DNA of 64,000 nt from Actinacidiphila acidipaludis (GTDB taxonomy: Bacteria; Actinomycetota; Actinomycetes; Streptomycetales; Streptomycetaceae). This document shows, piece by piece, positions 1 to 9,700 of this stretch (positions are counted from its first letter, which is position 1; each line of letters begins with the position of its first letter). The translations under genes and the position numbers were made by a program. Under the pieces are notes generated by a model. That model ran no database searches and was not told the DNA's origin. It was given only the letters and a program-made list of their open reading frames with translations. The stretch lies in the NCBI RefSeq assembly GCF_019890725.1, contig NZ_JAINZZ010000008.1:62001-126000 (forward strand), written 5' to 3'.

Positions 1-648
1 GTCTTCCAGGAGCACGCCGCCGACCCGGCGTTCGGCGCGGCCGTGCGGTCGCTGACGGCCCAGTTGCCGGACGACGCCGAACCGGCCAGGGTCGAGGCGT
101 GGGTGGAACTGGCCGAGCTCTCGGGCGATCCGGGATTCCGCTCCCACATGCGGCGGCTGGTCGCCGAGGAGGCGGCCGAGCGCGATCGGCGGCTCGGCGG
201 GGCTCGGGCGGTGCGGCCCGATCTGGCCGCGACCGTCCAGGCAGTCGTCGCGCCGGCCGTGGCGGCCGGGGTGGAGCCGGGGTCACCGGAGGCCGAACCG
301 TTCGTGCGGGCCCTCACGGCGGGCTGCGCGGAGTTCCTCGGCGCAGGACCGGACCCCGCCGCCCCTTACGCCCCGGATGGCCCTGACGCCCCTGACGCCG
401 ACGACGGCCCGGCCTCCGAGTGCGGCGGCCCCGGCGGGGGCGCACCGGCCACCGGCCCGCACACGCGCCTCCTGCTCAGGCTGCGGCAGCTGAACGACCC
501 CCGCCGTGAGCGCTACGTCCGGCTGCTCGCGGTCGTCAACGCCTGGCCCGCGCCGCGGAGTCTGGCGCCGGTCCTCGACTGGTCGCTGCGGGCGCTCGCC
601 CTCACGCCTCCTTCAGCAGAGCCTCGGTCAGCTCCTGCGGGCGGCTGA
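1..648 (+). CDS. MerR-family transcriptional regulator, C-terminal part (5' end outside window)
   Basis: The reading frame is open from base 1, so the gene begins upstream and only about 215 C-terminal residues are visible. The DNA-binding head is missing. What remains is a helical, Ala/Glu/Arg-rich effector region, with a stretch like AEPARVEAWVELAEL followed by DPGFRSHMRRL and a closing block ERYVRLLAVVNAWP. From memory these resemble the C-terminal half of Streptomyces MerR-type regulators; no search was run. A Pro/Asp/Gly-rich low-complexity insert lies near the middle. The last 47 bases overlap the 3' end of the convergent hydrolase gene. Family assignment is moderate; the ligand and targets are unknown. 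Confidence 0.55.
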   Translation, partial: VFQEHAADPAFGAAVRSLTAQLPDDAEPARVEAWVELAELSGDPGFRSHMRRLVAEEAAERDRRLGGARAVRPDLAATVQAVVAPAVAAGVEPGSPEAEPFVRALTAGCAEFLGAGPDPAAPYAPDGPDAPDADDGPASECGGPGGGAPATGPHTRLLLRLRQLNDPRRERYVRLLAVVNAWPAPRSLAPVLDWSLRALALTPPSAEPRSAPAGG

Positions 649-1315
649 GGGCCATCAGGTGGCCGCCCGGCAGTTCCTCGACCTCGATGCCGAGCCGCTC
701 GCCCACCACGCGCCGCTGGAAGTCCGCCGGGAAGAACCGGTCGTCGGCGCCCTGGATGAAGCGGGTCGGCACGCTCGGCCACTCCTTCAGCGGCCAGGGC
801 TGGGCGAAGACACCCGAGGGCGGCCCGCCGGGCGCCGCCGCGAACGCCTCCTCGGTGACCGCGGCCGGCACGTCGTGGAAGAAGTCGGTCCGGAGGTCGA
901 ACTCCGCGTCGGCGCCGTGCCGTCCCATCGCCTCGGCGCGGGCGGCCCTGGCCGCCGGCTGTCCCGTCGCCCCCCACCACTCCCCCGCGGTCTCGCCGGG
1001 GCGCGGCACCATGGCGTTGACCAGCACCAGCCGGTCGACGTCCATCCGGCCGCAGACCAGCGGCGCGGAGAAGCCGGCGAGCGACGCCGCGACCAGGACG
1101 AGCGGCCGGCCCGCACGGTCCTCGCGCCCGGCGGCGGCCAGGGCGTCGGAGGCCGCGGCGGTGATCGCGTCGGCGAAGGCGTCGAGGTCGGCGGAGTCGT
1201 GCGACGGCAGGTCGAGGGTGACCACGTCGTGGCCGTGCGCCCGTAGTGCGGGCGCGACCAGGTGCCAGTACCAGGCACTGCCGTCGGCGCCGGGGACGAG
1301 TACGAAGGTCGCCAT
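602..1315 (-). CDS. alpha/beta hydrolase
   Basis: 237 residues with the layout of small soluble alpha/beta-fold hydrolases. The N-terminal strand FVLVPGADGSAWYW carries the oxyanion-hole region. The nucleophile elbow is AASLAG, with Ser about residue 78; the usual first glycine of GxSxG is replaced by alanine, which is common in this subgroup. The acid is probably the Asp pair in GADDRFFP (about 185) and the base is the His in GGHLMA (about 217). Substrate cannot be deduced; esterase-like or methylesterase-like activity is typical of the family. It is convergent with the MerR gene and overlaps it by 47 bases. About 230 non-coding bases lie upstream. Confidence 0.85.
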   Translation of the reverse strand: MATFVLVPGADGSAWYWHLVAPALRAHGHDVVTLDLPSHDSADLDAFADAITAAASDALAAAGREDRAGRPLVLVAASLAGFSAPLVCGRMDVDRLVLVNAMVPRPGETAGEWWGATGQPAARAARAEAMGRHGADAEFDLRTDFFHDVPAAVTEEAFAAAPGGPPSGVFAQPWPLKEWPSVPTRFIQGADDRFFPADFQRRVVGERLGIEVEELPGGHLMALSRPQELTEALLKEA

Positions 1316-1548
1316 GTCAGCCGTCCTGTCCTGTCGGGTGTGCCGGACCGCGAGCCGGGCTGGCTCGCTCGCCGTCCCGGTTCACCGGGTGCGATGCGGC
1401 GGCCGGACCGCGTGGACGGCGCGGACGCACCGCCACGGGTGCCGAGGAGAGCCATCGTGCCACCCGGCACCGACAGTCCCCGCTCGCACACCCCGCCCGC
1501 CGCCCGCAAGGCCGGCCGGCTCCACGGGACGCCCGACCGGCCCGCCCG

Positions 1549-2298
1549 CTACGTGTAGACGGCGTCCAGCCAGTCCTGCCACCGCTTGCCCGTGCCGGCC
1601 GCGTCCGCGTCCGCCGCGAAGTCGTGGACGGACACGCCGACGGTCGCGCCGAAGTGGTTGCGGCCGAAGAGGCGGTACATCGCGTCGGCCGTGCGCAGGC
1701 CGATGAAGTACCGGTTGCGGTAGTCCAGCACAGCCTCGGCGGGCGCGTCGGCCCCCGGCAGCCGGACCTGGACGGTGTCGCCCTCGGCGGCCGTGCCGTC
1801 GAGACCCAGGGCGCGCGCGGCACGGTCGAGCGCGTCGGGCGCTCCGGCGGCGGCGCCCGCGGAGTCGGCCCCGGAGTAGACCGCGGAACGCCCGCGGAAA
1901 TGGACCAGGTACTGACGCAGGGTGTGCAGGTAGAAGTCGGTGTGCCTGCTCGCGCCGTCGTACTGGTTGTCCCAGTCGTCGACGATGATCCCGCTGTGCA
2001 CGTACCGCACCCACGCGCCGCCGCCCTCGCGCGGCTCGATGAGGTGGTCGAGCTGGTTGAGGGTCTGCCGCGGGCCGCCCTCCGCGCCGGCTCCTTCGGG
2101 CGCCTCGGTCCGGCCGGTGAAGCGGTGCGGCGGGTCCCAGGCGGTGACGGTGCTCCCGTAGGGTCCGGCGCCGCCCTCGCGCGGTTCGTACTCCATCGGC
2201 CACAGCCAGCCGGCCGTGCCGGTGGTGACGGCGTCCCACACCTCCTCCGGGCTCGCCTCGACCTCGAACTCGCGGACGATCTCGAACGGCTCGGGCAT
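1549..2298 (-). CDS. SRPBCC (START/AHSA1-like) domain protein
   Basis: 249 residues. The opening FEIVREFEVEASPEEVWDAVTT is the typical first strand and helix of the SRPBCC helix-grip fold, and the aromatic-rich middle and C-terminal amphipathic helix fit an AHSA1-type ligand-binding cup. At about twice the length of a single AHSA1 domain it may contain two copies or a long insert. It sits 3 bases after a DHFR-like gene and forms a three-gene unit with it and an HTH regulator. AHSA1-type proteins next to small HTH regulators are common in actinomycetes, often in stress or small-molecule responses; the ligand is unknown. Confidence 0.8.
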   Translation of the reverse strand: MPEPFEIVREFEVEASPEEVWDAVTTGTAGWLWPMEYEPREGGAGPYGSTVTAWDPPHRFTGRTEAPEGAGAEGGPRQTLNQLDHLIEPREGGGAWVRYVHSGIIVDDWDNQYDGASRHTDFYLHTLRQYLVHFRGRSAVYSGADSAGAAAGAPDALDRAARALGLDGTAAEGDTVQVRLPGADAPAEAVLDYRNRYFIGLRTADAMYRLFGRNHFGATVGVSVHDFAADADAAGTGKRWQDWLDAVYT

Positions 2299-2301
2299 GG
2301 C

Positions 2302-2853
2302 TCAGCTCTCCTCGCGGCGCGGCGCGTAGACCACGTGGTGGACGCCGGAGCCGAACATCTCGGACTTCACGACGGTCAGCGGCATCGTCGGCAGGCCGTC
2401 CTGGAACAGCTTCTTGCCGCGGCCGACGACCACGGGGTCGACGAGCAGCTCGATCTCGTCGACCAGGCCCCTGGCCAGCAGCCACTGCACCAGCGTGGCG
2501 CTGCCCATGACGGTGATGTCGGCGCCCTCCTGCTCCTTCAGGCGCCGCACGGCGCCCTCGACGTCCTCGGCGATGACGGTGGAGTTGGTCCAGTCGGCCT
2601 TCTCCAGGGTCGTGGAGACGACGTACTTGGCGACACCGTTCATGTGGGCGCCGCCCGGCTGGTCGGCCATCGCCGGCCACGCCTCGGCGAAGCCCTCGTA
2701 GGTGACGCGGCCGAGCAGCAGCGCGTCGGAGGCCGCCATCTGGTCGCCGACGGTGCGGGCCATGTCGTCGTCGAAGTACGGGCCGTGCCACTCGAAGGGT
2801 GACTCCATCACCCCGTCGGCGGTCAGGAACTCGCTGACGATCAGCTTCCTCAT
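2302..2853 (-). CDS. dihydrofolate reductase family (RibD C-terminal-like) protein
   Basis: 183 residues from the ATG at 2853. It begins MRKLIVSEFLTADGVMESP, the usual start of the YwjB/YyaP group of DHFR-fold proteins, and contains LLLGRVTYEGFAEAWP and DITVMGSATLVQWLL (pyridine-nucleotide binding region). These proteins share the NADPH fold of DHFR/RibD but rarely have proven activity. The start overlaps the stop of the upstream regulator by 4 bases (ATGA), implying coupled translation; the SRPBCC gene follows at once. Confidence 0.85.
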   Translation of the reverse strand: MRKLIVSEFLTADGVMESPFEWHGPYFDDDMARTVGDQMAASDALLLGRVTYEGFAEAWPAMADQPGGAHMNGVAKYVVSTTLEKADWTNSTVIAEDVEGAVRRLKEQEGADITVMGSATLVQWLLARGLVDEIELLVDPVVVGRGKKLFQDGLPTMPLTVVKSEMFGSGVHHVVYAPRREES

Positions 2854-3470
2854 GGCGTTGCCTCGATCTCGTTCGGCGCCGCGTCCCGCGGCTTGACGGT
2901 GGGGTGCAGGGCGACGACGACGCGGTGCGGACGGCCGCCCTCGGCGTCGTCGTCGTGGTACTTGGCGACGAGCGCGCCGACGCCGCGGGTCAGCTCCTCG
3001 ACGAAGGCCGCGCGGTCGGCGGCGGAGGCGAAGCGGACCTCGCCGTCCAGGGCGTAGGTCGCGACCCGCTGCCGGGCCCGGTCGGCGCCGGTGATCAGCA
3101 TGCCCACGTCCCTGACGAGGCGCGCGGCGACGGCCAGCAGCCAGCGGGCCGAGAGCTGGTCGCGGAAGCGGGCGGGGTCGGGCTGGACCGCGGCCAGGGC
3201 TGTCGGCGAGATCACGTACGAGGCGGCGGTGGCCCGCATCAGGCGCTCGGTGACGTTGCCCTTGCGGCGTTCGCCGGCGAGTTCGACGAGGCCGTGCTTC
3301 TCCAGGGCGCGCAGGTGGTAGTTCACCTTCTGCCGCGGCAGGCCGACCCGCGCGGCCAGCATCGTCGCCGAGGCCGGGCCGCCGGCCAGTTCCGCCAGCA
3401 GGCGGGCCCGGATCGGCTCCAGCGAGACGGCGGCCGCCTCGGCGTCTTCGATCACGCTCACATCCAGCAT
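2850..3470 (-). CDS. winged-helix (ArsR-like) transcriptional regulator
   Basis: 206 residues from the ATG at 3470. Residues about 15-70 form a winged HTH: LEPIRARLLAELAGGPASA, then MLAARVGLPRQKVNYHLRAL as the recognition part, then a wing around GLVELAGERRKGN. The rest is a helical domain with no recognised ligand motif. It leads an operon with the DHFR-like and SRPBCC genes, a frequent arrangement where the regulator controls its own unit. Upstream, 3480-3520 holds A/T-tracts around GTCCAGACGGGAC (a GTCC/GGAC inverted repeat), a plausible autoregulatory site in otherwise GC-rich DNA. Longer in-frame starts exist but add an unrelated Pro/Arg-rich extension. Confidence 0.85.
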   Translation of the reverse strand: MLDVSVIEDAEAAAVSLEPIRARLLAELAGGPASATMLAARVGLPRQKVNYHLRALEKHGLVELAGERRKGNVTERLMRATAASYVISPTALAAVQPDPARFRDQLSARWLLAVAARLVRDVGMLITGADRARQRVATYALDGEVRFASAADRAAFVEELTRGVGALVAKYHDDDAEGGRPHRVVVALHPTVKPRDAAPNEIEATP

Positions 3471-3774
3471 GGCTCCACCGTCGCACCGAAAACTTTTTTT
3501 GTCCAGACGGGACGGTTTTTCGGCTGGGGAGGGCCGGCCGGGTGTGTGCGGGCTCGGGTTCGTGGGTGACGGGGGTCGTGTTCGCCCGGGCCCCTGGTCG
3601 CCCGGGGGCGCGGCCCCACGCTCACGACGAGGCGTCCTCGGGCCGCTGGACGGCGGCTTCGTGTGAGGTGAGGTGGGCCAACAGGTGATGGTGTGTCGGG
3701 TGGGCGTGATATGCAGGTGCGTCGGGGGGCAGTGTTGGCACGGCCCTGGGGAGTTGACGCGAAGGGGCCGTCGT
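3471..3774. promoter_or_regulatory. divergent intergenic region with A/T tracts and small inverted repeat
   Basis: About 300 bases between the leftward HTH operon and the rightward 3775 gene. The left end (about 3487-3524) has T-runs flanking GTCCAGACGGGAC, unusual in this GC-rich window and placed where the HTH operon promoter should be. The rest shows no ORF with convincing codon bias. Assignment as a promoter or operator is inference. Confidence 0.35.
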
Positions 3775-4779
3775 ATGCCGTTGATCCGCCGTACCACCGC
3801 CGGGGCCGGGCGGCCCCTACTGCCGAGGTGGGGACGGAGCAGCAGGGCCTGGATCGACCGGAGTCACGGCGACGAACGGGTGGAGCTGCTGCGGAAGGCG
3901 GCGGCGAACGGCGACTGGCCCGGCGTGCGCGCCGTGCTGGACGCGGCGCTGGACGGCGTGGACCTGACCTGGCTGGTCGAGGCCGTGATGACGGTCGGCG
4001 GCGTCGAGACCTGGATCCCGGCCGTGGTCGAGGCCGAGCCGGACGCGGCCCTGCCGTTGCTCGTCTCCGGCGCCCGGCACATCGAGTGGGCCTGGGAGGC
4101 CCGCACCCGGAAGATGGCCAAGTACGTGTCCAAGGAGCAGTTCGAGGTCTTCCACACCCGGCTGCGGGTCGCGGAGGGCCAGCTCTACGCGGTGGCCGAA
4201 CGGGCACCGGAGTGGGTCGCGCCCTGGTACCTGCTGCAGATCAGCGGCCGCGGGCTCCAGGTCGGCCAGGCGGTCGCGCAGCGCCGTTTCGAGGCCGCGG
4301 TGCGCCGCTCCCCCGGTCATCTGGCGGCCCACCGGCAGCACTTGCAGCAGGTGTGCCGCAAATGGAGCGGCTCGCACGCCCGGATGCACGCCTTCGCCCG
4401 CGAGGCCATGCTCGGTGACGTCCCGGGCGGCCCCCTCGGCGAACTCGTCGCGATCGCGCACCTGGAGCAGTGGCTCGACGAGGACGGCGACGTGGACGCC
4501 CCCGCCGGCAGCGGGTACATGGGCCGTTCGGCGGTCGTGCTGGAGCTGTACGAGGCCGCCGAACGTTCGGTGCACCACCCGGACCACGTGCGGCACCGCG
4601 ACTGGACGCGCGGCTTCAACACGTTCGCGCTGGCCTTCGCGCTCGCCGGCGAACGCGACGCCGCCGCCGACCTGTTCCGGGTGCTCGACGGCAGCGTGAC
4701 CGAGTTCCCGTGGATGTACCTCGACGGGCAGGACCCCACCGTCCCGTTCCGCACCTGGCGTTCCCGCGCCGGAGCCTGA
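3775..4779 (+). CDS. uncharacterised protein, predicted helical
   Basis: 334 residues from ATG 3775, preceded by GAAGGGG at a suitable distance; upstream in-frame starts read through low-quality sequence. I do not recognise a named domain. It is soluble, rich in Trp, Arg, Ala and Glu, with repeated helix-like blocks (for example WPGVRAVLDAAL, DLTWLVEAVM, APEWVAPWYLLQIS, RRFEAAVRRSPGHLAAHRQH), suggesting a helical-repeat or TPR-like solenoid. It lies 78 bases before the Hsp90-like gene on the same strand and may belong with the chaperone/repeat-protein pair, but there is no direct evidence for that. Confidence 0.7.
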   Translation: MPLIRRTTAGAGRPLLPRWGRSSRAWIDRSHGDERVELLRKAAANGDWPGVRAVLDAALDGVDLTWLVEAVMTVGGVETWIPAVVEAEPDAALPLLVSGARHIEWAWEARTRKMAKYVSKEQFEVFHTRLRVAEGQLYAVAERAPEWVAPWYLLQISGRGLQVGQAVAQRRFEAAVRRSPGHLAAHRQHLQQVCRKWSGSHARMHAFAREAMLGDVPGGPLGELVAIAHLEQWLDEDGDVDAPAGSGYMGRSAVVLELYEAAERSVHHPDHVRHRDWTRGFNTFALAFALAGERDAAADLFRVLDGSVTEFPWMYLDGQDPTVPFRTWRSRAGA

Positions 4780-4857
4780 ACCCCCCTTCCCGGCGGCTCG
4801 CTCGAGCCGTACCCCCCACGCCGTCCTGACCGTCCCACCATCAGAAGGCCTTCACCG

Positions 4858-6771
4858 GTGTCAGAAGCCCAGACGACGCACACCTTCCAGGTCGACCTGC
4901 GCGGCCTGGTCGACCTCCTCTCCCACCACCTGTACTCCAGCCCCCGGGTGTACCTGCGCGAGCTGCTGCAGAACGCGGTGGACGCGATCACCGCGCGGCA
5001 GGCGCTCGACCCGAGGGCGCCCGCGCTGATCAGCGTGCGGACGGACGAGGACCGGCTCACCGTCACCGACACCGGGATCGGGCTGACCGAGGCGGACGTG
5101 CACCGGTTCCTGGCCACCATCGGCCGCAGTTCCAAGCGGGACGCCGGGGCCGGGGCACCGCAGGACGAGGCGCTGAACGCGGGTGCGGGGCGGAGGCAGG
5201 GTCCCGGCGTGGTGCCGGACACCGCGCTGGCCGACCGCCTCGCCGCCGGACGCGCCGACTTCATCGGCCAGTTCGGCATCGGGCTGCTCGCCTGTTTCGT
5301 GGTGGCGGACGAGATCACCGTGACCACGAGGTCCGCGGCCGATCCGGCGGCCCCGGCGGTGGAGTGGCGCGGCGGTTCCGACGGGCGGTACGCGATCCGC
5401 ACGCTGCCCGACGGTGCGGTGCCCGAGCCCGGCACGACCGTCACGCTCGTCCCCCGGCGGGACGCCGCCGAGTGGACGCGTCCGGACCAGGTGGTGGCGC
5501 TGGCCCGGCACTACGGCGGTCTGCTGCGGCACCCGGTCGACGTCAGCGACGCGCACGGCGGGACCACGCGCATCAACGCCGCGCCGCCGCCGTGGCAGGT
5601 ACGGCACGGCTCGCCGCAGGCCCGGCGCGAGGCGCTGACCGAGCACTGCCGCACCACCTTCGGCTTCACGCCGCTGGACTCCATCGAACTCGACCTGCCG
5701 CTGGTGGGGTTGAAGGGCGTGGCGTACGTCCTGCCGACCTCCGTGCACCCGTCGCGGCAGGCGGGCCACCGTGTGCACCTCAAGGGCATGCTGCTGTCCG
5801 ACCAGGCGCACGAACTGCTGCCGGACTGGGCGTTCTTCGTCCGGTGCGTCGCCGACGCGGACAGTCTGCGGCCGACCGCGTCACGCGAGGCGCTGTACGA
5901 GGACGAGACGCTGGCGGCGATCCGCGAGGCGCTGGGCGCGCGGATCCGCGACTGGCTCACCGGCCTGTCCGCGAGCGACCCGGCGCTGCTCCACCAGTTC
6001 ATCGCCACCCATCACCTCGCGGTCAAGGCGCTGGCCCGCTACGACGACGAGTTGCTGCGGCTGCTGCTGCCGTGGCTGCCGTTCGAGACCACCGACGGGC
6101 AGGTAACGCTGGACGAGTTCGCCCGCACGCACCCCGTGGTGCTGGTGACGCAGACCGTCGAGGAGTTCCGGCAGGTCGCGCCGATCGCGGGGGCCGCCGG
6201 GCTCGGCGTGGTCAACGGCGGGTACGCGTACGACCGGGACCTGGTGCACCGGCTGCCCGAGGTCCGGCCCGGCTGCTCGGTGGTGGACCTCGACCCGGCG
6301 ACCGTCACCGCGCACCTGGACGCGGCGGACCCGGCGGCCGAACTGGCCGCGGCGGGCTTCCTGCACATCGCCCGCGAGGTGGTCGCGCAGTTCGACTGCG
6401 ACGTGGTGCTGCGCAGCTTCCACCCGGTCAGCGCGCCGTCGCTGCTGCTGGACAACCGCGAGGCGCGCCACGAGCGCACCCGCAGCGAACTGGCCGACAG
6501 CACGGGCGGGTTGTGGGCGGACATCCTCGGGTCGCTGCGTTCGGACGTGGCCCGGGCCCAGTTGGTGCTGAACCACCTCAACCCCCTGGTACGGCGCGCC
6601 GCGTCGATCTCCGACCGGGAGCTGGCGGTGACCGCGGTCGAGGCGCTGTACGGGCAGGCCCTGCTGCTGACCCGCCGGCCGCTGCGGGCGTCGGAGAACG
6701 CTCTGCTCAACCGGGCCTTCATCGGCCTGCTGGACCACGCGATGCACGAGCCGCGGGAGGAGTCGCTGTGA
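4858..6771 (+). CDS. Hsp90-family ATPase (HtpG-like)
   Basis: 637 residues from a GTG start. The N-terminal GHKL ATPase is clear: ELLQNAVDAI (about 35-44, catalytic Glu and Mg-binding Asn), DTGIGL (about 73), and the lid/Gly-rich FGIGLLACFVVADEI (about 140). A middle-domain Arg region, SLRPTASREAL, corresponds to the loop that completes the ATP site in Hsp90. A 30-residue Gly/Ala-rich insert lies in the lid. The C-terminal third diverges from textbook HtpG. Its stop overlaps the GTG of the 1031-residue repeat protein (GTGA), so the two are translationally coupled, suggesting a dedicated chaperone and partner. Clients are unknown. Confidence 0.88.
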   Translation: MSEAQTTHTFQVDLRGLVDLLSHHLYSSPRVYLRELLQNAVDAITARQALDPRAPALISVRTDEDRLTVTDTGIGLTEADVHRFLATIGRSSKRDAGAGAPQDEALNAGAGRRQGPGVVPDTALADRLAAGRADFIGQFGIGLLACFVVADEITVTTRSAADPAAPAVEWRGGSDGRYAIRTLPDGAVPEPGTTVTLVPRRDAAEWTRPDQVVALARHYGGLLRHPVDVSDAHGGTTRINAAPPPWQVRHGSPQARREALTEHCRTTFGFTPLDSIELDLPLVGLKGVAYVLPTSVHPSRQAGHRVHLKGMLLSDQAHELLPDWAFFVRCVADADSLRPTASREALYEDETLAAIREALGARIRDWLTGLSASDPALLHQFIATHHLAVKALARYDDELLRLLLPWLPFETTDGQVTLDEFARTHPVVLVTQTVEEFRQVAPIAGAAGLGVVNGGYAYDRDLVHRLPEVRPGCSVVDLDPATVTAHLDAADPAAELAAAGFLHIAREVVAQFDCDVVLRSFHPVSAPSLLLDNREARHERTRSELADSTGGLWADILGSLRSDVARAQLVLNHLNPLVRRAASISDRELAVTAVEALYGQALLLTRRPLRASENALLNRAFIGLLDHAMHEPREESL

Positions 6772-9700
6772 CGGACACACCGGAGGCCGTCTTCGAGGCG
6801 CTGCGGGAGAACAACGAGCGCCCCTACGGCCGGCAGCGCACCGTGCGGGCCGAGGAACTCGTCCAGGCCGCGGAGCAGTTCGACGACAGGGGCGCGCTGG
6901 TGACGGCCCTGTTCGAGCTGATGTCCGCCTACACCTACGCGGGCGAGGAGCGGAAGTCACCGGTGGTGTTCGCCCGCATCGTGCAGATGTGGGACACCCG
7001 GCCGGAGGACTTCAGCGAGTGGGAGGAGCACCAGCTCTACTGGCGCTTCAAGTGGGTCACGAACGCGCTGATCCAGGTCCCGGACGTGCCGCTGACGGCC
7101 GTCGAGCGCTGGAACGACGAGATGCGCGACCGGTACGCCAAGGCCGGCCACGGTCTGCAGCCGGTCCACGCGATGCGGCACCTGATGGCCCGGCACGTCG
7201 GCGAGGCGGGCGATCCGGCCGTCGACGCCGCCTACGACCTGTGGGTGACGCGGCCGCGGACCGAGTTGAGCGACTGCGAGGCGTGCGAGACGCGGGAGCG
7301 GGCGCTGCACCATGTGGCGGCCGGTGACGACGAGCGCGCGCTGGCGGAGTGGGAGCCGGTGCTCGCCGGTGAGCAGACGTGCCTGGAGGAGCCGCACGTC
7401 AGCAAGGCCAACGCGCTGCTGCCGCTGCTGCGGTGCGGCCGGACGGACGAGGCCCGCTCGCACCACCTCGCCGGTTACCGTTTCGCGCGCGGCAACCCGG
7501 ACATGGGCGATGCGCTCGGCCTGCACCTGGAGTTCTGCGCCCTGTCCCGCAACGAGGGCCGCGGCCTGGAGATCCTGGCCGAGAACCGGGGCGCGTTCGC
7601 GACGTCCGGCGCCCCGCTGGACCGGCTGGGCTTCCTGACCGGTGTGGAGGTGCTGCTCGCACGGCTGGCCACCGAGGGTCACGACGCGCTCGCGGTGGCG
7701 GGCCCGCCCGGACGCGAGTGGACCGTCGACGAACTGCTGCGGCACGTCAGGGGCGAGGCGAACGCGCTGGCCGCGGCGTTCGACGCACGCAACGGCACCC
7801 CCGCGGTGAGCCGGCGGCGTGCGGCACGGCTCGGGCAACAGGTCCTCATGGACGTCCCGTTGGCGCTCGGTCTGCGGGCCGCGGCGGCCGTCCCGGTCGT
7901 CACCGCCCGGCCGCCGCGTTCCGAGGCAAGCGGCACGGTGATCGGGGCGGTTCCGGACTCCTTCGTCGAACTGGTGGCTCGGGCACGCGAGTTGACCGTC
8001 GTCGGGCGACCGGACGCGGACGTCCTGTGGGACCGCATACGCGCGCTCACCGAGGACGCGGGCCACGCCCACGACGAGGCGGCCGGGCCGGAGATCGTGC
8101 TGCGGGCCGAGTTGACCGAACGGGAGGCCTTCCAGGGTTTCGAGGACGAGGACTGGCCGCGCGCGCGGGCGGTGATGCTGCGGGCGGCCGAACTCTTCGA
8201 GGAGGCGGGCGCGCGGGACCGTGCGGCCGCGGCCCGTGCCCGGGCGGCCACCGCTCTGGCCGCCGCGGCCGAGGAGGCGGACAGCCCGAGCGCCGACGAC
8301 CTCGCCACGGCCCGGACCGAACTGGACGCCGAACTGCAACTCATGAGCGAGCTGTTGGCGACCACGAGGGCCGATGCCACGGACGGTTCACCGCTGGGTT
8401 CGGCCACGGCTTCGAGCACGGGTGCAGCCACCGCTTCGAGCACGGGTTCAGCCACCGCTTCCGCGGCCGGTCCGGCGAGCGGCACGGCGACGAGCCCCGC
8501 GTGCGGGGCGGCCACGCGGCCCGCCGCGCCGGAGCACGACCGCTACCTGGCGGTGCTGCAGTGCGACGCCATGCTCACCAGCCACGCGCTGGTGGCGGAG
8601 CTCCCCGAGCCCTCGGCCGCGGTCGTCGAGGCCTTCGAGGCGTCGGTGGAGCGGCTGCTGGCCGAGTCCGAGCGGCTGGAGTCGCCGTCCCGCGCGTCGG
8701 CGGCCCGGCAGTACGCGGCGAACATCGCCGCCCGCCGCGGCCGTTTCGACGACGCGGTGCGGGACCTGACCGTGGCCCTGGAACTGGTGGAAGGCGCGGG
8801 TCAGCCGTGGCGGACGCCACGCCCGCTCGCGCTGCTCGCGCAGCTCAAGCTGCGGTCCGGCGAGGCGGAGGAGGCGCTGCCGCTGATCCACCAGGCACTG
8901 TCGACCGTCGCCCGCTGGCCGGACCCGTCGCTGTCGCTCGGGCCGTTCCACGCGCTGCTCGGTCATGCGTCGCACGCCCTCGGCGACACGTCGGGCGCGG
9001 TACGCCACCTCTCCGAGGCCGCGGACCGGCTGGACCGCGAGGGCGCCGAGCAGCACGCCGCCGAGGTCCGGCTGGAGCTCGCCGACGTGCTGGAGGGGGA
9101 CGGCCGGGGCGCCGACGCGGTGGCGGTCCTGGAGTCGGCCGTGCTCGGCGACACCAGTGGGCTCGACCACCGCCTCGTCGCCCAGATCCGGCTCAACCTC
9201 GCGCGCAGCCTCGCGGCGCTCGGTGAACAGGGGGCCGCCGCAGAGGAGTTCGTGCGGCTCGCGGACACGGTGGCCACCTGGCAGGACGACCGCTTCACCC
9301 ACACGATGGTGGCCTGTGAGGCGGCGGGAGCCCTGGCCAAGGCGGGCATGCGCGAGGCCGCGGCCGCGGCGTACGAACGGGCCGTCGCCGCGCACGCGGA
9401 GGCACCTCGGCCCCACCACATGGTCTCGATGATGCGGGAGTTCGCCCGGCTGGCGGTGGCCGGGGAGGAGGGCGCGGGGCTGCCCGAGGCGCTGGAACAC
9501 CTGGCGCGGGCCGACGCGGTCATCGCCACCGTCCCGGAGGACGGCGGGGACTTCGCGCACTGGTACCACCGCGGCGCGGTCCACTACCAGCGCGGCCGCT
9601 GCCACGCCTCCGCGGACGCCTACGCCGAGGCCCTGGCCGAGATGGAACGGGCCGTGACGGCGTACGAGGCGGGCGGCCGGGAGGGCGAGCGGCCACGCGC

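Noticed and set aside
5364..6767. 1499-residue open frame running through the Hsp90 gene into the TPR gene
   Set aside because: The first 470 residues are an Arg/Gly/Pro-rich shadow of the Hsp90 frame; the true start is the coupled GTG at 6768.
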